This document shows, in pieces, positions 54,971-64,000 of a stretch of DNA of 64,000 bases. The stretch comes from Schistocephalus solidus (taxonomy: Eukaryota > Platyhelminthes > Cestoda > Diphyllobothriidea > Diphyllobothriidae). A program made the position numbers and the translations under genes. Numbering within the stretch: the stretch's first letter is position 1; every line of letters starts with the position of its first letter. The notes under the pieces were generated by a model, which was not told the DNA's origin, did no database searches, and saw only the letters and a list, made by a program, of their open reading frames with translations. The stretch covers positions 62,001-126,000 of the forward strand of contig WEDG01000761.1 in NCBI GenBank assembly GCA_017591395.1, written 5' to 3'.

Positions 54971-56733
54971 CACAAAATCACCCAGTGGGCCGCTAAACTT
55001 CTCATCGCTTCTTTTTACTGAACACAAGCCAACCACGTTGGTACTAACCTTCGGACATGCCTAAGTGATTTGACACCGATTTAGATGGATAAAGGTAAAT
55101 GACAGTGAAAAGGAGGAGCTGCCGACTGGAAAATTTCAACCTCCATCGGCTATCCGGCTTTGAGGACTGCGTGTTCTTTCATGACTTAAGTTGCATCGCT
55201 ATCGACTGCGGTGAATCAATCAACCCTATGGATCGTGGTCACGAGACCACGGGAACGCTAGACTTCCTGTAGCCGTCACTGTCGCATGATTCAAGGAGCA
55301 AGAACCACTACCCTGCCACTAACCAGCATCAGTCCGGATCCTGCGCAGATACATGGACTCTTCACAGTCAATATTGGTCAACCGAGCCTCAGGTACCGTA
55401 GAATACGCGAATCACGTGAATTATAATGTGATGTGTTCAGAGGACACACCACTCAGTAGAAACGAATCGCCGATATTGCCAGACGATGAAGTAGACGACA
55501 ACTGCAATCCTACCGGTGGAAGATTTGCTACAGGGAAGACTTGGTAACTAAGAGATTTCCACTTAACAGTCTAATGCGGACTATCTCAAGATCAAGGGTT
55601 AGCATGCAGTGATTCCTTCTTAAGGTGACTCCTAATCTATGCGAGATCTTAGCCGCCCTTGCTGTAACACCATTATTGCTGGTTAAGGACCAGTTCAGGT
55701 GAAGCGCGCGTAGACGGACCGGTGAGCTTCGCTAGCCATGGTGCATGCTTTCATGTCTGTTTGTCTTGGCTGAATCTCCTTATTGAAACTAGATGGATTA
55801 GGAAGGGGCGATGGAACGCCGTTGATGCTGGGCAAGACCACTGCTATTTCGTTCACTTAGTGGGACAGTGGTGCACGTTACCCCCCCTCTAACGATCGAG
55901 GGCGTGCATTTTTATTAGAATTCGCTTGGAATTTTTGTGATTGGTAAAATGCTTCTGCGATCGGGGTTGAGACGTATTCAACTGAAACGCTTGCTGTGGA
56001 CTGTTGCGAGTTGCGTGGATGTGGAGGCGACGGCTCATGTTCAGGAGTGTAATTATCCCAGACGGAGAACCGATGTAGGTAGGATGAAGAGGTAAAGCAC
56101 ATTCCGCGAATGATGTCAAGAAATGTCAACCAAAATACTACAATGGGTTTTCAATTAGCAAATATTATTTGAATGGAGTCGTAATATTGACCATCGTGTG
56201 CCAGCATCCCAGGATGTCGGCTTTTGAACGCACGTCTTTTTGACCATCTGTATAGACGACACGCAGTTAACAATGACTATCTAAGTTTTATAAATTGTTC
56301 TTTTAATTTTCGATGCTTTTATAAAGCGCATTGCCTTTGAATACTAATCTTTGTTTATAAAAAAACATTCAAGTTTGAGACTTTTAACGACCATTGTGCC
56401 TGCTCGTCTATTAATACCCCTTATTGAGTATACAATATAGGGATGGTTGATTCACCGCAGTCAATAGCGATGTAACTTAAGTCGTGGAAAAATAAAGCAT
56501 TCCTCAAAGCCGGATAGCCGATGGAGGTAGTTGAAATTTCCTAGTGGGTAGCTCCTCCTTTTCACCGTCATTTACCTTTATCCTTCTAAATCGGTGTCAA
56601 ATCCCTTAGTCATGTCCGAGGATCAGTACCAACATGGTTGGCTCGGGTTCAGTTAAAAGAAATGATGAGAAGGTAAGTGGCTCACTGGGTGAATCTGTGA
56701 TGAATCAATAGTTTGTTCGAGCCATGCAGTCAC
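54937..56733. mobile_element. Element with about 295-bp terminal inverted arms
   Basis: Left arm 54,937-55,231 and right arm 56,439-56,733 are reverse complements with scattered differences. Shared phrases include GTGACTGCATGGCTCGAAC at the outer ends, 'AAAGGTAAATGACGGTGAAAAG'-type in the middle, and 'CTGCGGTGAATCAA' at the inner ends. The 1.2 kb between them (55,232-56,438) has a 64-codon plus frame (55,353-55,547) and an 83-codon minus frame (55,878-56,129), neither recognisable. No transposase is seen, so it would be a non-autonomous or foldback-type DNA element. No clear target duplication was found. Confidence 0.75.
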
Positions 56734-57420
56734 CTGTCGGCGCCAGCGACACGTTCTTCGCATGTCCAACGGTGTTCATGCAGTACAGGTAACTTGCGCA
56801 TCAAGTAGTTTCTCCTGAGGGAAAAGATTTTCAAAGCGTTTATCGCACACTTATCTCCTCACCCATCTAGCTCTGAGGACAACCAAATGAGGCGGGAGGC
56901 GGGAGCGAACGCAGTGGCTGAAAAATCTAGATGGTCAATCTACGCGGGCTACACCTGACCCAATATTCCTGCATTTGTCCAGCCTTCATGAGGTCAGCTG
57001 TAATATCTTATCAATGAGCGTTCCCTGAAGACCGCCATAAGGAGGAGCCTTTGCAGCCTGAATTTTGGCCTTTCGCAACTTCTTTTCCGTTAGACAGCAA
57101 AGTGCTAAGCCACACCGTTTAGAGCCTCCTGGTAGACGCAAGCCAGTCATCTTTATTATAGTGGAGCATGGTTTGAAGTGCTGCAAAGGTAGATTCACCA
57201 GTATCGACCTCGCTCTCTTTTCTCCTACATACCGCAAGCAGCAACTGTCTAAGCCTGTTGGAAAAAAAATTGGTGTACGTGGATGCCCTGCTCGAATCTG
57301 CATGAAGGCCTGCCACGATAGTTCGACCGTCGTGGTCCGACGATTTTCAAGGCCTGTCACAACCGCACAGACGACAGGAATTATGGACATGCACGGACTC
57401 TGTGCAGTCAGATGAATGTT
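56734..57420 (+). repeat. Possible decayed RTE UTR pieces
   Basis: Weak matches to RTE UTR phrases ('AAGGAGGAGCCTTTGCAGCC' at 57,040; 'AGTTCGACCGTCGTGGTC' at 57,321). A 116-codon plus frame (57,065-57,415) and an overlapping 134-codon minus frame (56,986-57,390) lie in this block and are taken as chance frames in repeat DNA. Confidence 0.35.
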
Positions 57421-59274
57421 CAGTGTAGGCCAGTTTGATCTCCGTTTTGAACCAACATATCTGTAGCTCAGGTCATGTGAAAACCTTCACCTCTGCTCTC
57501 CACTCTGACTGTCTTCTATGCATCAATTTCTCAGGTTTTATCAATTAAAATGCTTTCTGTGAGAAATTGTCCAGAACTGAAAATGTCGGTCAATCTTCAT
57601 TCGTTATGCATACTAAATAAAAGAATTCTCATCAGGAATGGGAGGTTTAGAGGAGTAAGAAGACATAAAGTTGTCCGTCCTCGTGGACAGCCCATTCAAC
57701 TTATCTTAAACCACTTTGATGTATAACTGCCTTGAATATCGAACTGCTCTTTATCAGGCAGAGAGTTTGGGGGATCGCGAAAAAGAGATTAACAATTTTT
57801 CTTAGTTTTTCGGCATTTTGACTGTTTACTTGTGCGTATGAGAGAGATGTAATCCTTCTGATTGGCAAACGAGTTACTAAATAAAACGGGGATGTAGGGC
57901 GTTCCTATTGGTTGCATTGCAATTTCATCAACTACCATAAAGCCCTTGAAACCGGCTAGCGGTTTAGATTAACTGGGTCTGACCAGTCACGCAGTTTTTA
58001 CTTAACTTTAAAAGGACAAGCTTCGTATCGAAACTCATCACTTGTTAAGAACTTTTAACCTCTTTTCGAAGACGGTGAGGAAGGTTTTTAAAGGGTTTTG
58101 AGTTTTAAGCGGATTTTAATGTTTTCTCTAAAGAACTCGTTCTCTATTCGCAAACGGTTATATGCCAACTGCAGACTGCCCATCCAGGCAATGTCATCAT
58201 AAAGCATACGGTTTTTATTTGTCTTCTACCGATCGAAAAGCGTCATTACGATGCTTTTGACCATACATAAGCATAAACCGGTGGTTTTAACTGAACTGAA
58301 TCCAGTTGCAACATTGTTTTCTTCGGTTCTTTGACAAGGCTCTAGCAGGCTGAAGCCAGTACCTGCGTCTGACACATGCCTTCTTCGATATCACGTGCGC
58401 CTAAATAACTACTGGTCCCACGGTTCTACAAAAAAGCCTACCTATCCACTTTCATTATGCAGCTAGTTCTAGTCAGTGAACACCGTTTCCAGCTATCAGG
58501 ACTGCTTCCGTCCCAGGCGATACAAATTAAAGTTGACAAGGAACCTTTTTGTGATAAGCCGCTTTCATTTGGCCTTAAATTTGGTCTTTGAGAAGTTTGT
58601 TTGATCTATTTTTTCGCTACTAAAAGGGCCAATGTCCTAGGTACTCGATTTGTATGAACTCTTTTGACAACAAGGCACGTGCTTAAGCGAGCGTACGTGT
58701 TTGCACGCATGAGTAGACACCCCAAACTTACCCGCAAAAGCACCTTGGTGTTGGAACCGTAAGGTTGCCTGAAGCACTAAGATAAGGGGGTATTCTTACT
58801 CCCGATTGAATAATTTCTATTGCCATGTCTGCTCCCACTCCATCCCCCCCACCAAAGTTTTAACTGCAGTTAAAACCCGTGATTGGGTTGATACATACGG
58901 CCTCACAAAAGCCCACCAGTCCTGAACAGCAGGTGTTATTGAGGATGCAAACCCATGACCAAATTCAAACGTAGGAGGGAGCTTTATTGACGCGCCTCGG
59001 CGCAGGCTCCCTCCTTCTTAACTCTGTCCCGCCATAGGACTCAGGTGGGTGAGCGAAAGACAGACTGTGTTAGATACTGTGCAAGTCCAATATAACTATA
59101 AATTTATTTCCGAGCAACTCATCCTGTTCGCGCAAAACCTGATAAGGGGCACTTGATAGGTGTCATCGGAATCGACGGTCGAATTATCTTCTAAGAGACT
59201 CAGTAAAAAACAACCATGACTCGTCGGTGAGCGCAACTACTTTTTGATTCTCAATATCTCCAAGCTCCGTCATG
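57421..59274. other. No supported gene
   Basis: Nearly no open frames of 60 codons or more on either strand and no recognised repeat. Confidence 0.5.
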
Positions 59275-59933
59275 GAGTTGGCCAATGGTTGGAGGATAGG
59301 GCAATTTAATTAATGCTCAATAATCAAGCGGCCCAGGTTCAAATCCCGCGTGGTCACTGGCCAACGTTGATGTAAAGGGTGCTAACGAACAACTGGCAAT
59401 CCGAGTTCCCCTACTGTCTGAACTTTATGCATCAGACAGGGAGTTGGCCAATGGTTGGAGGATAGGGCAATTTAATTAATGCTCAATAACCAAGCGGCCC
59501 AGGTTCAAACCCCGCGTGGTCACTGGCCAAGGTTGATGTAAAGGGTGCTAACGAACAACTGGCCATCCGAGTTTCCCTACTGTCTGAACTTTATGCATCA
59601 GACAGGGAGTTGGCCAATGGTTGGAGGATAGGGCAATTTAATTAATGCTCAATAACCAAGCGGCCCAGGTTCAAACCCCGCGTGGTCACTGGCCAAGGTT
59701 GATGTAAAGGGTGCTAACGAACAACTGGCCATCCGAGTTTCCCTACTGTCTGAACTTTATGCATCAGACAGGGAGTTGGCCAATGGTTGGAGGGCAATTT
59801 AATTAATGCTCAATAACCAAGCGGCCCAGGTTCAAACCCCGCGTGGTCACTGGCCAACGTTGATGTAAAGGGTGCTAACGAACAACTGGCCATCCGAGTT
59901 CCCCTACTGTCTGAACTTTATGCATCAGACTAG
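59275..59933 (+). repeat. Tandem array, 4 x 166 bp, each with a tRNA-like A/B box pair
   Basis: Units start at 59,275, 59,441, 59,607 and 59,773: three exact 166-base steps. The last unit is five bases shorter ('GGATA' lost near 59,791). Each unit has 'GTTGGCCAATGGTTGG' (A-box-like) and, about 55 bases on, 'CAGGTTCAAACCCCGCG' (B-box-like; CAAATCCC in unit 1). The remainder of the unit ends in 'TATGCATCAGACAGG'. Units 2-4 are nearly identical and unit 1 is slightly older. This reads as a tandemly amplified tRNA-derived SINE. Confidence 0.85.
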
Positions 59934-61609
59934 GATCACTTGGAAGTGCAGGAATCAATTTGGATCACACACCGCAGGCGTCGGCTAGTGGCAATATATC
60001 TTTGTCTATAGAAATGGTGCAGGATGCGCAGTTGGTAAAAAGGAACTGGTCGCCTCTTACCAAATATTGTAATCAGCAAATAACTTGGCTCCTTAACTCT
60101 TCACAAATTATGAATTTACTTGACACATTCGACTGGGCCAAAAAAAACCTTAGGAACTTTTGGATAGAGGGCCAGAAGGCACGTTCGCTAAATATAGACG
60201 AATAATTATAATTTTGGTAAATAAACGTACGAAGATGAGTCTTTTTCCATCCAAATAGTGCTATGGGTAAAATTTACAGTTCAAGCAGAAAACTGTTTCA
60301 AAATTAATTTGGTAAAGAACATCCGTAAACGTTGAAGTGAAAATTGGCAGTTTTTTTCTAAATCGTACAATATTCTGTGCTATCGTCGGTTATGTGTGCA
60401 CGCTGTTTTCTCAACGGGAATTTATTTACTTGAGCGACGTGTACAGTTTAGTCTTTACCCACGCTGAAGGCTACTTAAGCGTCACTCGACTGAGGCGTTC
60501 GATGCAGGTAAACGGAATCATTTGCGGCTTGAAACTGTACTGCATAATGTATCCATGCAATTGATAGTTAGAATGCACAGACATAGTGTCAAAAGAAAGC
60601 ACTTTGTACTGATTCTTCAGAAATTTCACAGGATCAGCGAATAGATGAACTGTAACTAAGACATGGTCGAGACTGCCCCTGTCTTGGCAACGTCCGAACG
60701 CACGGTAATATCCTGTAGGTATTAAAATGACGGAAACTTACGTCAACCTGTGACCCTTTAAACAAACGGAACAAAACCCAAGATTAAAATTGAGCAATTT
60801 CGGCGGTCCTAAGCTAAACCCACTCCGAGCTTTGTGTTCCTCCGCGAAAAAAAACATGCAGCATCTGTCAGGTAAGCGTGCAAATGAAAAAAATAGTGAA
60901 GTTGACCCCTGGACTTGTCTGGGAATCAGACGAAGAAGAAGACCACGCGTCCGCAAAATACTGCAGCTAGGCAACCGTAAGGAAAAGTGCTATTAACTTG
61001 GCTAACAACATCTGGAGCGTAGGAGTAGGAAGTTGAATTTGATCATTTTGGCTCAGGAATTTTCAAAATTACGACTCAAGTGGTCAGATGGGGGAAAACT
61101 GCTGCTGAAAATTAGCTGCATCGGCAGGTGGTTTCAAGGGATGGTTTTAACTCCTCACCTCCCTTTTGCTGCTGAAATAAAGCGGTCATTTTTTCAAGGA
61201 ATTGACAAGGGCTGAAAAAAATAGTCACATGTCCTAAGACCTTCTTAGGCATATTACTCAATGCTTAGGAGAAAAACAGCATTCTTGCGAAGAAGTGTTG
61301 TGTTTTTCACAGAAAACTTCAATCTCATTTTGTCTGTGGAATGTGTCAATTCTTCGTTGGTTACTAGCATTTTTACAAACTTTTTTGTCTTAATTCGTGC
61401 TTTTTGATCTTTTCTTTTCAAATAAGCACTAGAATAATCTCCGGTTTCACAAAACACAGAGTACACAGAGCAAGAATATTTCGCTCGTACAAAAGAATCC
61501 GTTTATGCTGAATATGAGGTTGCAGTTCTCAGTTGAAGATCCAACCTGCATTCTACTTATTCTAAGTGTGGGAAGTGCAAACCCATCAGGATGTGAAAGT
61601 GCTCAAGTT
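59934..61609. other. No supported gene
   Basis: Open frames of up to 81 codons (59,960-60,205, +; 60,337-60,564, +; 60,738-60,974, -) without domains. Confidence 0.45.
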
Positions 61610-62195
61610 TGCGTTCTTTCTTGTCTTTGTTGGTTCCACTTTATCAACATATGCTACACGTCGCTATGCGACAGCCTGTAGGGGCTCTAGTCTGAGGTTC
61701 AGGGCACAACGGAAATACATGTTCCTTAAGCAAATTGGTGAGCCACACACTATTATCACATTCGCGATTGCAAACGAGGAAGCAATGAGCCCAAGGCTCA
61801 ATGGTAGAGCGTTGGACTCAATTACCAAAGGTCGCGGGTTCGAATCACAGGTGTTCCACACTTGGGATTGAGTATGACAGGCTGATGACGGCTAATAAGC
61901 CAGAAATGGCCATTCCGGTCTCCATTGTCTTTGTTGGTTCCAATTTATCAACTTATGCTACACTTCGCTATGCGACCGCCTGCAAGGGCCACAGGCTGAG
62001 CTCCAGGTCATAACGGAACATACATATTCCGTGGCGAAGTGGGTAGAGCGTTGGACTTCTTCTCAACAAGGTCGCGAGTTCGAGCCTCAGGCACTGCAGC
62101 GCCTGGGGTTGGGTATGGCTGGCTGATGACGGCTTATAAGCCAGAAATGGCCATTCCAGTCTCCCTGGTCTTTGTCAGTCATGTTATTCTGCATA
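61610..62195 (+). repeat. SINE-A, two or more units in tandem
   Basis: Heads at 61,793-61,855 (A box 'AAGGCTCAATGGTAGAGCG', B box 'GCGGGTTCGAATCAC') and 62,033-62,093 (A box degenerate 'GGCGAAGTGGGTAGAGCG', B box 'GCGAGTTCGAGCCTC'), about 240 bases apart, with bodies before, between and after ('TAAGCCAGAAATGGCCATTC' at 61,896 and 62,140). Same order as at 38.7 kb. Confidence 0.7.
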
Positions 62196-62244
62196 TATAT
62201 TTATTTCGAAGTAAAGAAGTTCTTTGGGAAACAATGAGAAACTT

Positions 62245-62705
62245 TATTATGTAAATTTTCGACGCTGGTTCCCCAGGTCGTCGTCAGACTTGTGGCAAAT
62301 GTGGAAAAACAGTTAAAATTTAAAACGTGTCGGAATATCAATATTGCTTAATCAGTCCTGCTAATTGTTGTCATTGTTGATGAACATCTCAATATGATTG
62401 GCTACCGCATTTCCACTTTTCCTTGAGATTGTTGTACACGGCATCGAATTCGATGTGCCGATCAATGCACGAGTCATCAGAGTGAATGGCTTCTAAGAAT
62501 TCCCGGCCTCTCTTAGATGGGCAGAAACCATCAATGCGCATTTCGTCCCATGCAAATTTATGCCCGGTTTCTAGTGTATGCATGGCAACTTGAGACAGGT
62601 GGTCTTGTCTATTTACAGCCATCAAGAGGTGCGAAAATCTGTCCGAAATGGTCATGCCCGCCGTTGCCACAGAGAAATCTTTGCTTGAAACAAAAGTCTT
62701 ATTGA
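62245..62705 (-). mobile_element. Penelope-like element (family B), C-terminal fragment
   Basis: The minus frame at 62,389-62,739 gives 'DHLSQVAMHTLETGHKFAWD' and 'HIEFDAVYNNLKEKW', matching in plan the C-terminus of the 42.5 kb protein ('LSLVAAHASSPEHDFDF', 'HIDLPAAYQALREQ'). The 3' UTR then holds a hammerhead-like motif (62,250-62,292). It is truncated upstream at about 62,705, where a family A element ends, so one has landed in or next to the other. Confidence 0.7.
62250..62292 (-). ncRNA. Hammerhead-like motif, family B
   Basis: Order: AAGU, box CUGACGA (full consensus), extra C, stem II GACCUGG/CCAGCGUC with one bulge and loop GGAA, GAAA, AUUU, ACA. GU/AC starts stem I. Stem II differs wholly in sequence from the 42.9 kb example while the boxes match. 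Confidence 0.5.
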
Positions 62706-62709
62706 GGAG

Positions 62710-63350
62710 AATTGGATGCGATCGCCGGAACACGAGCATTATTTGCCTGACGTTTCGGTTTCAACCTCAAACCCAGCATCAGAGACAGTATCAGATACGA
62801 GTAATTCGCACTTAGGGAGTTGCAGTATTTATATGATGCCATCGATATGCTACGGCACGCCTTCGGTTATTAACTGCTCTTCCTTCAACGATGATGATTG
62901 CGCTCTGGTTCGTTAATTGTTTGATGATCGGCATGTGGGTCATTATCCCCTGAAATTTCGTCACCCGTGTTGGAAGGTGGTATGATTATTGCTCGGCCAT
63001 CTGTCTCACCGGTACGGGCGTTTGGAAAATATGTTCGACTGTGCAAACCCCGAATGACCGATTGCTCTGGTAAAACTGAGTCTCAACACCAAATAGGGGT
63101 TGGGTAGGTCATTGCACTTGTTGATAGACTGGGGGCCTGGAAACCACGAGTGAAGCAACCCGCATCTCACGCAATTATCACCTTTTGCCAGAAATTCGGC
63201 TTCATTGAACTTGAATTTGTGGCCGTTTCCTCGCCGAATGAGCCACGACTTGAGAATTGGCATCAATTGACCGCACCGCTACCACGTATTCGGAAATTCG
63301 CGTTCGAAGCAGTCTTCCGGTTTCTCCTGCAAACGCACCAGATTTGATAA
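62710..63350 (-). mobile_element. Penelope-like element (family A), 5'-truncated
   Basis: The minus frame at 63,006-63,266 gives 'NGHKFKFNEAEFLAKGDN', 'SWFPGPQSINKCNDLP' and 'HSGFAQSNIFSKRP', the region after the GIY-YIG core in family A. The core itself is read in scrambled form at 63,263-63,360 ('VVYQIWCVCRRN'). A 3' region ends with the family A signature at 62,710-62,786. Confidence 0.7.
62745..62786 (-). ncRNA. Hammerhead-like motif, family A
   Basis: Order: GUCU, box CUGAUGC (last A changed to C), UG, stem II GGUUU/AAACC with loop GAGGUUG, GAAACGUC, AGGC. GUCU/AGGC give a 4-pair stem I, as at 19,950. Confidence 0.45.
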
Positions 63351-63374
63351 ACAACTCTTGATGTTTCATGCCAT

Positions 63375-63490
63375 GTACGAATTACCCGTACCTGATTCTG
63401 TAGCTGATGAGGGGTTCCAGTTGGAATCCGAAAGGTCAGGCAAATACAGATCTTGCCGCAGCGATCGCATCTACTTCTTCTCAAATAGTT
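63375..63490 (+). repeat. Inverted Penelope family A end, head to head with 62.7-63.35 kb
   Basis: Plus-strand copy of the same terminal segment: 'CGAATTACCCGTACCTGATT', hammerhead-like motif (63,400-63,441), A-rich tract, 'GCAGCGATCGCATC'. It faces away from the minus-strand element, as at 19.1-20.05 kb. Confidence 0.6.
63400..63441 (+). ncRNA. Hammerhead-like motif, family A
   Basis: Order: GUAG, box CUGAUGA (full consensus), extra G, stem II GGGUUCC/GGAAUCC (7 pairs) with loop AGUU, GAAA, GGUC, AGGC. Stem II has a different loop and length from other copies and stays fully paired. Confidence 0.5.
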
Positions 63491-63599
63491 CTTGGGACTC
63501 GGATTTTGGCTTGTATTGGCGAAAAAATCCCATTTTCGGAGTCTGACCCCCCATAAATACGTCGATTTTCTTCAGGCCATGCACTACGATGAATCATAC

Positions 63600-63950
63600 G
63601 TCAATCGGTTAAGTGTGAATGTGATTAGGTTATAGGAAAATTTGCTAGTTTCTAATGTCGTGGTTGTACATATGGCTGTACTGGTCTCCACGCTCTCCAG
63701 GCTTGTATGGCAAATTCCGATTGTGGTCACACGCACATCCCAAAGACTTAGGTAAAGCACCCTTGGTAAAAATTTGCAAACGCCCGCTGAATAAGATACA
63801 AGCTTGGTATGGCATATTTTGCTACTTTTAAGCAATGTAACGATGGCTTCAGTCAGTGCGTGATCCATACTCCTAGATATTTCTTAGGCTCAACCTTTGG
63901 TAGCGATGTGTGGTCTAGAAAGTAAATTCTCCTGTACACGGAGTTGGTTC
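63600..63950 (-). mobile_element. CR1/Jockey-type LINE fragment, RT thumb
   Basis: Minus strand with frame changes: 'KKYLGVWITH', 'LKPSLHCLKVAKYAI', 'SLYLIQRAFANF', 'VFGMCV', 'PQSEFAIQAWRAW'. The YLGV...L.......V......L..L.R.F and RP..E....AW pattern is the RT thumb of Jockey/CR1-clade LINEs, equivalent to 43.2-43.4 kb. Stops are present. It may continue past the window's right part. Confidence 0.6.
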
Positions 63951-64000
63951 TGCTGATTCGCAGAACATCGTAGCATCGAATGGGAGAAGCCAGTTGTGCG

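Noticed and set aside
55353..55547. 64-codon frame inside the inverted-arm element as a transposase
   Set aside because: Too short and without a DDE, HTH or zinc-finger motif.
59275..59933. CRISPR array
   Set aside because: The repeats are contiguous 166-bp units with no variable spacers, in a eukaryotic context.

Overview
This is eukaryotic, repeat-dominated DNA with almost no host coding sequence. There are no operons, no closely packed genes and no prokaryotic signals. The repeats suggest a flatworm, most likely a diphyllobothriidean tapeworm: an RTE-like non-LTR retrotransposon whose reverse transcriptase (RT) runs into a tail of C2H2 zinc fingers, several Penelope-like elements (PLEs) with a C-terminal GIY-YIG nuclease, CR1/Jockey-type LINE tails and tRNA-derived SINEs. 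The organism is inferred from recognising these families. It was not tested by any search.

Layout. 0-4 kb holds SINE-A copies and RTE 3' untranslated (UTR) repeats. 4.94-5.32 kb holds the only convincing host exon: a proline-rich stretch ending in a WH2 actin-binding motif, with splice sites at both ends. 5.98-8.66 kb is a decayed RTE copy (minus) with short flanking direct repeats. 10.0-15.2 kb holds two old, diverged PLE relics as direct repeats. 18.4-19.1 kb has an unexplained 226-codon open frame. 19.1-20.05 kb is a truncated PLE with an inverted end. 25-31 kb has scattered LINE and UTR fragments. 37.3-37.8 kb has an inverted pair of SINE-B copies. 38.7-43.1 kb is the structural centre: SINE-A, an (AT)n tract, two PLE copies fused head to head (39,116-42,710), a second (AT)n tract, a lone end of another PLE family and a third (AT)n tract. 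43.2-45.5 kb has a LINE tail and a third RTE relic. 48.4-51.8 kb has LINE fragments. 52.05-54.26 kb is an RTE copy between 49-bp direct repeats. 54.57-56.73 kb is an element with roughly 295-bp inverted arms and a tandem array at its left edge. 59.27-59.93 kb is a four-copy 166-bp array of a tRNA-like unit. 61.6-64 kb has tandem SINE-A, two PLE families side by side and a LINE fragment.

The parts connect mainly through retrotransposition. The PLE ends share a small RNA motif that resembles a hammerhead ribozyme: a CUGANGA-like box, a stem that differs in sequence but stays paired between copies, GAAA, then a short self-complementary stretch. It lies just downstream of the PLE stop codon and is also dispersed as solo ends. 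Three loci repeat the same head-to-head PLE arrangement. All protein-coding repeats except parts of the 39-42.6 kb PLE pair are broken by frameshifts or stops.
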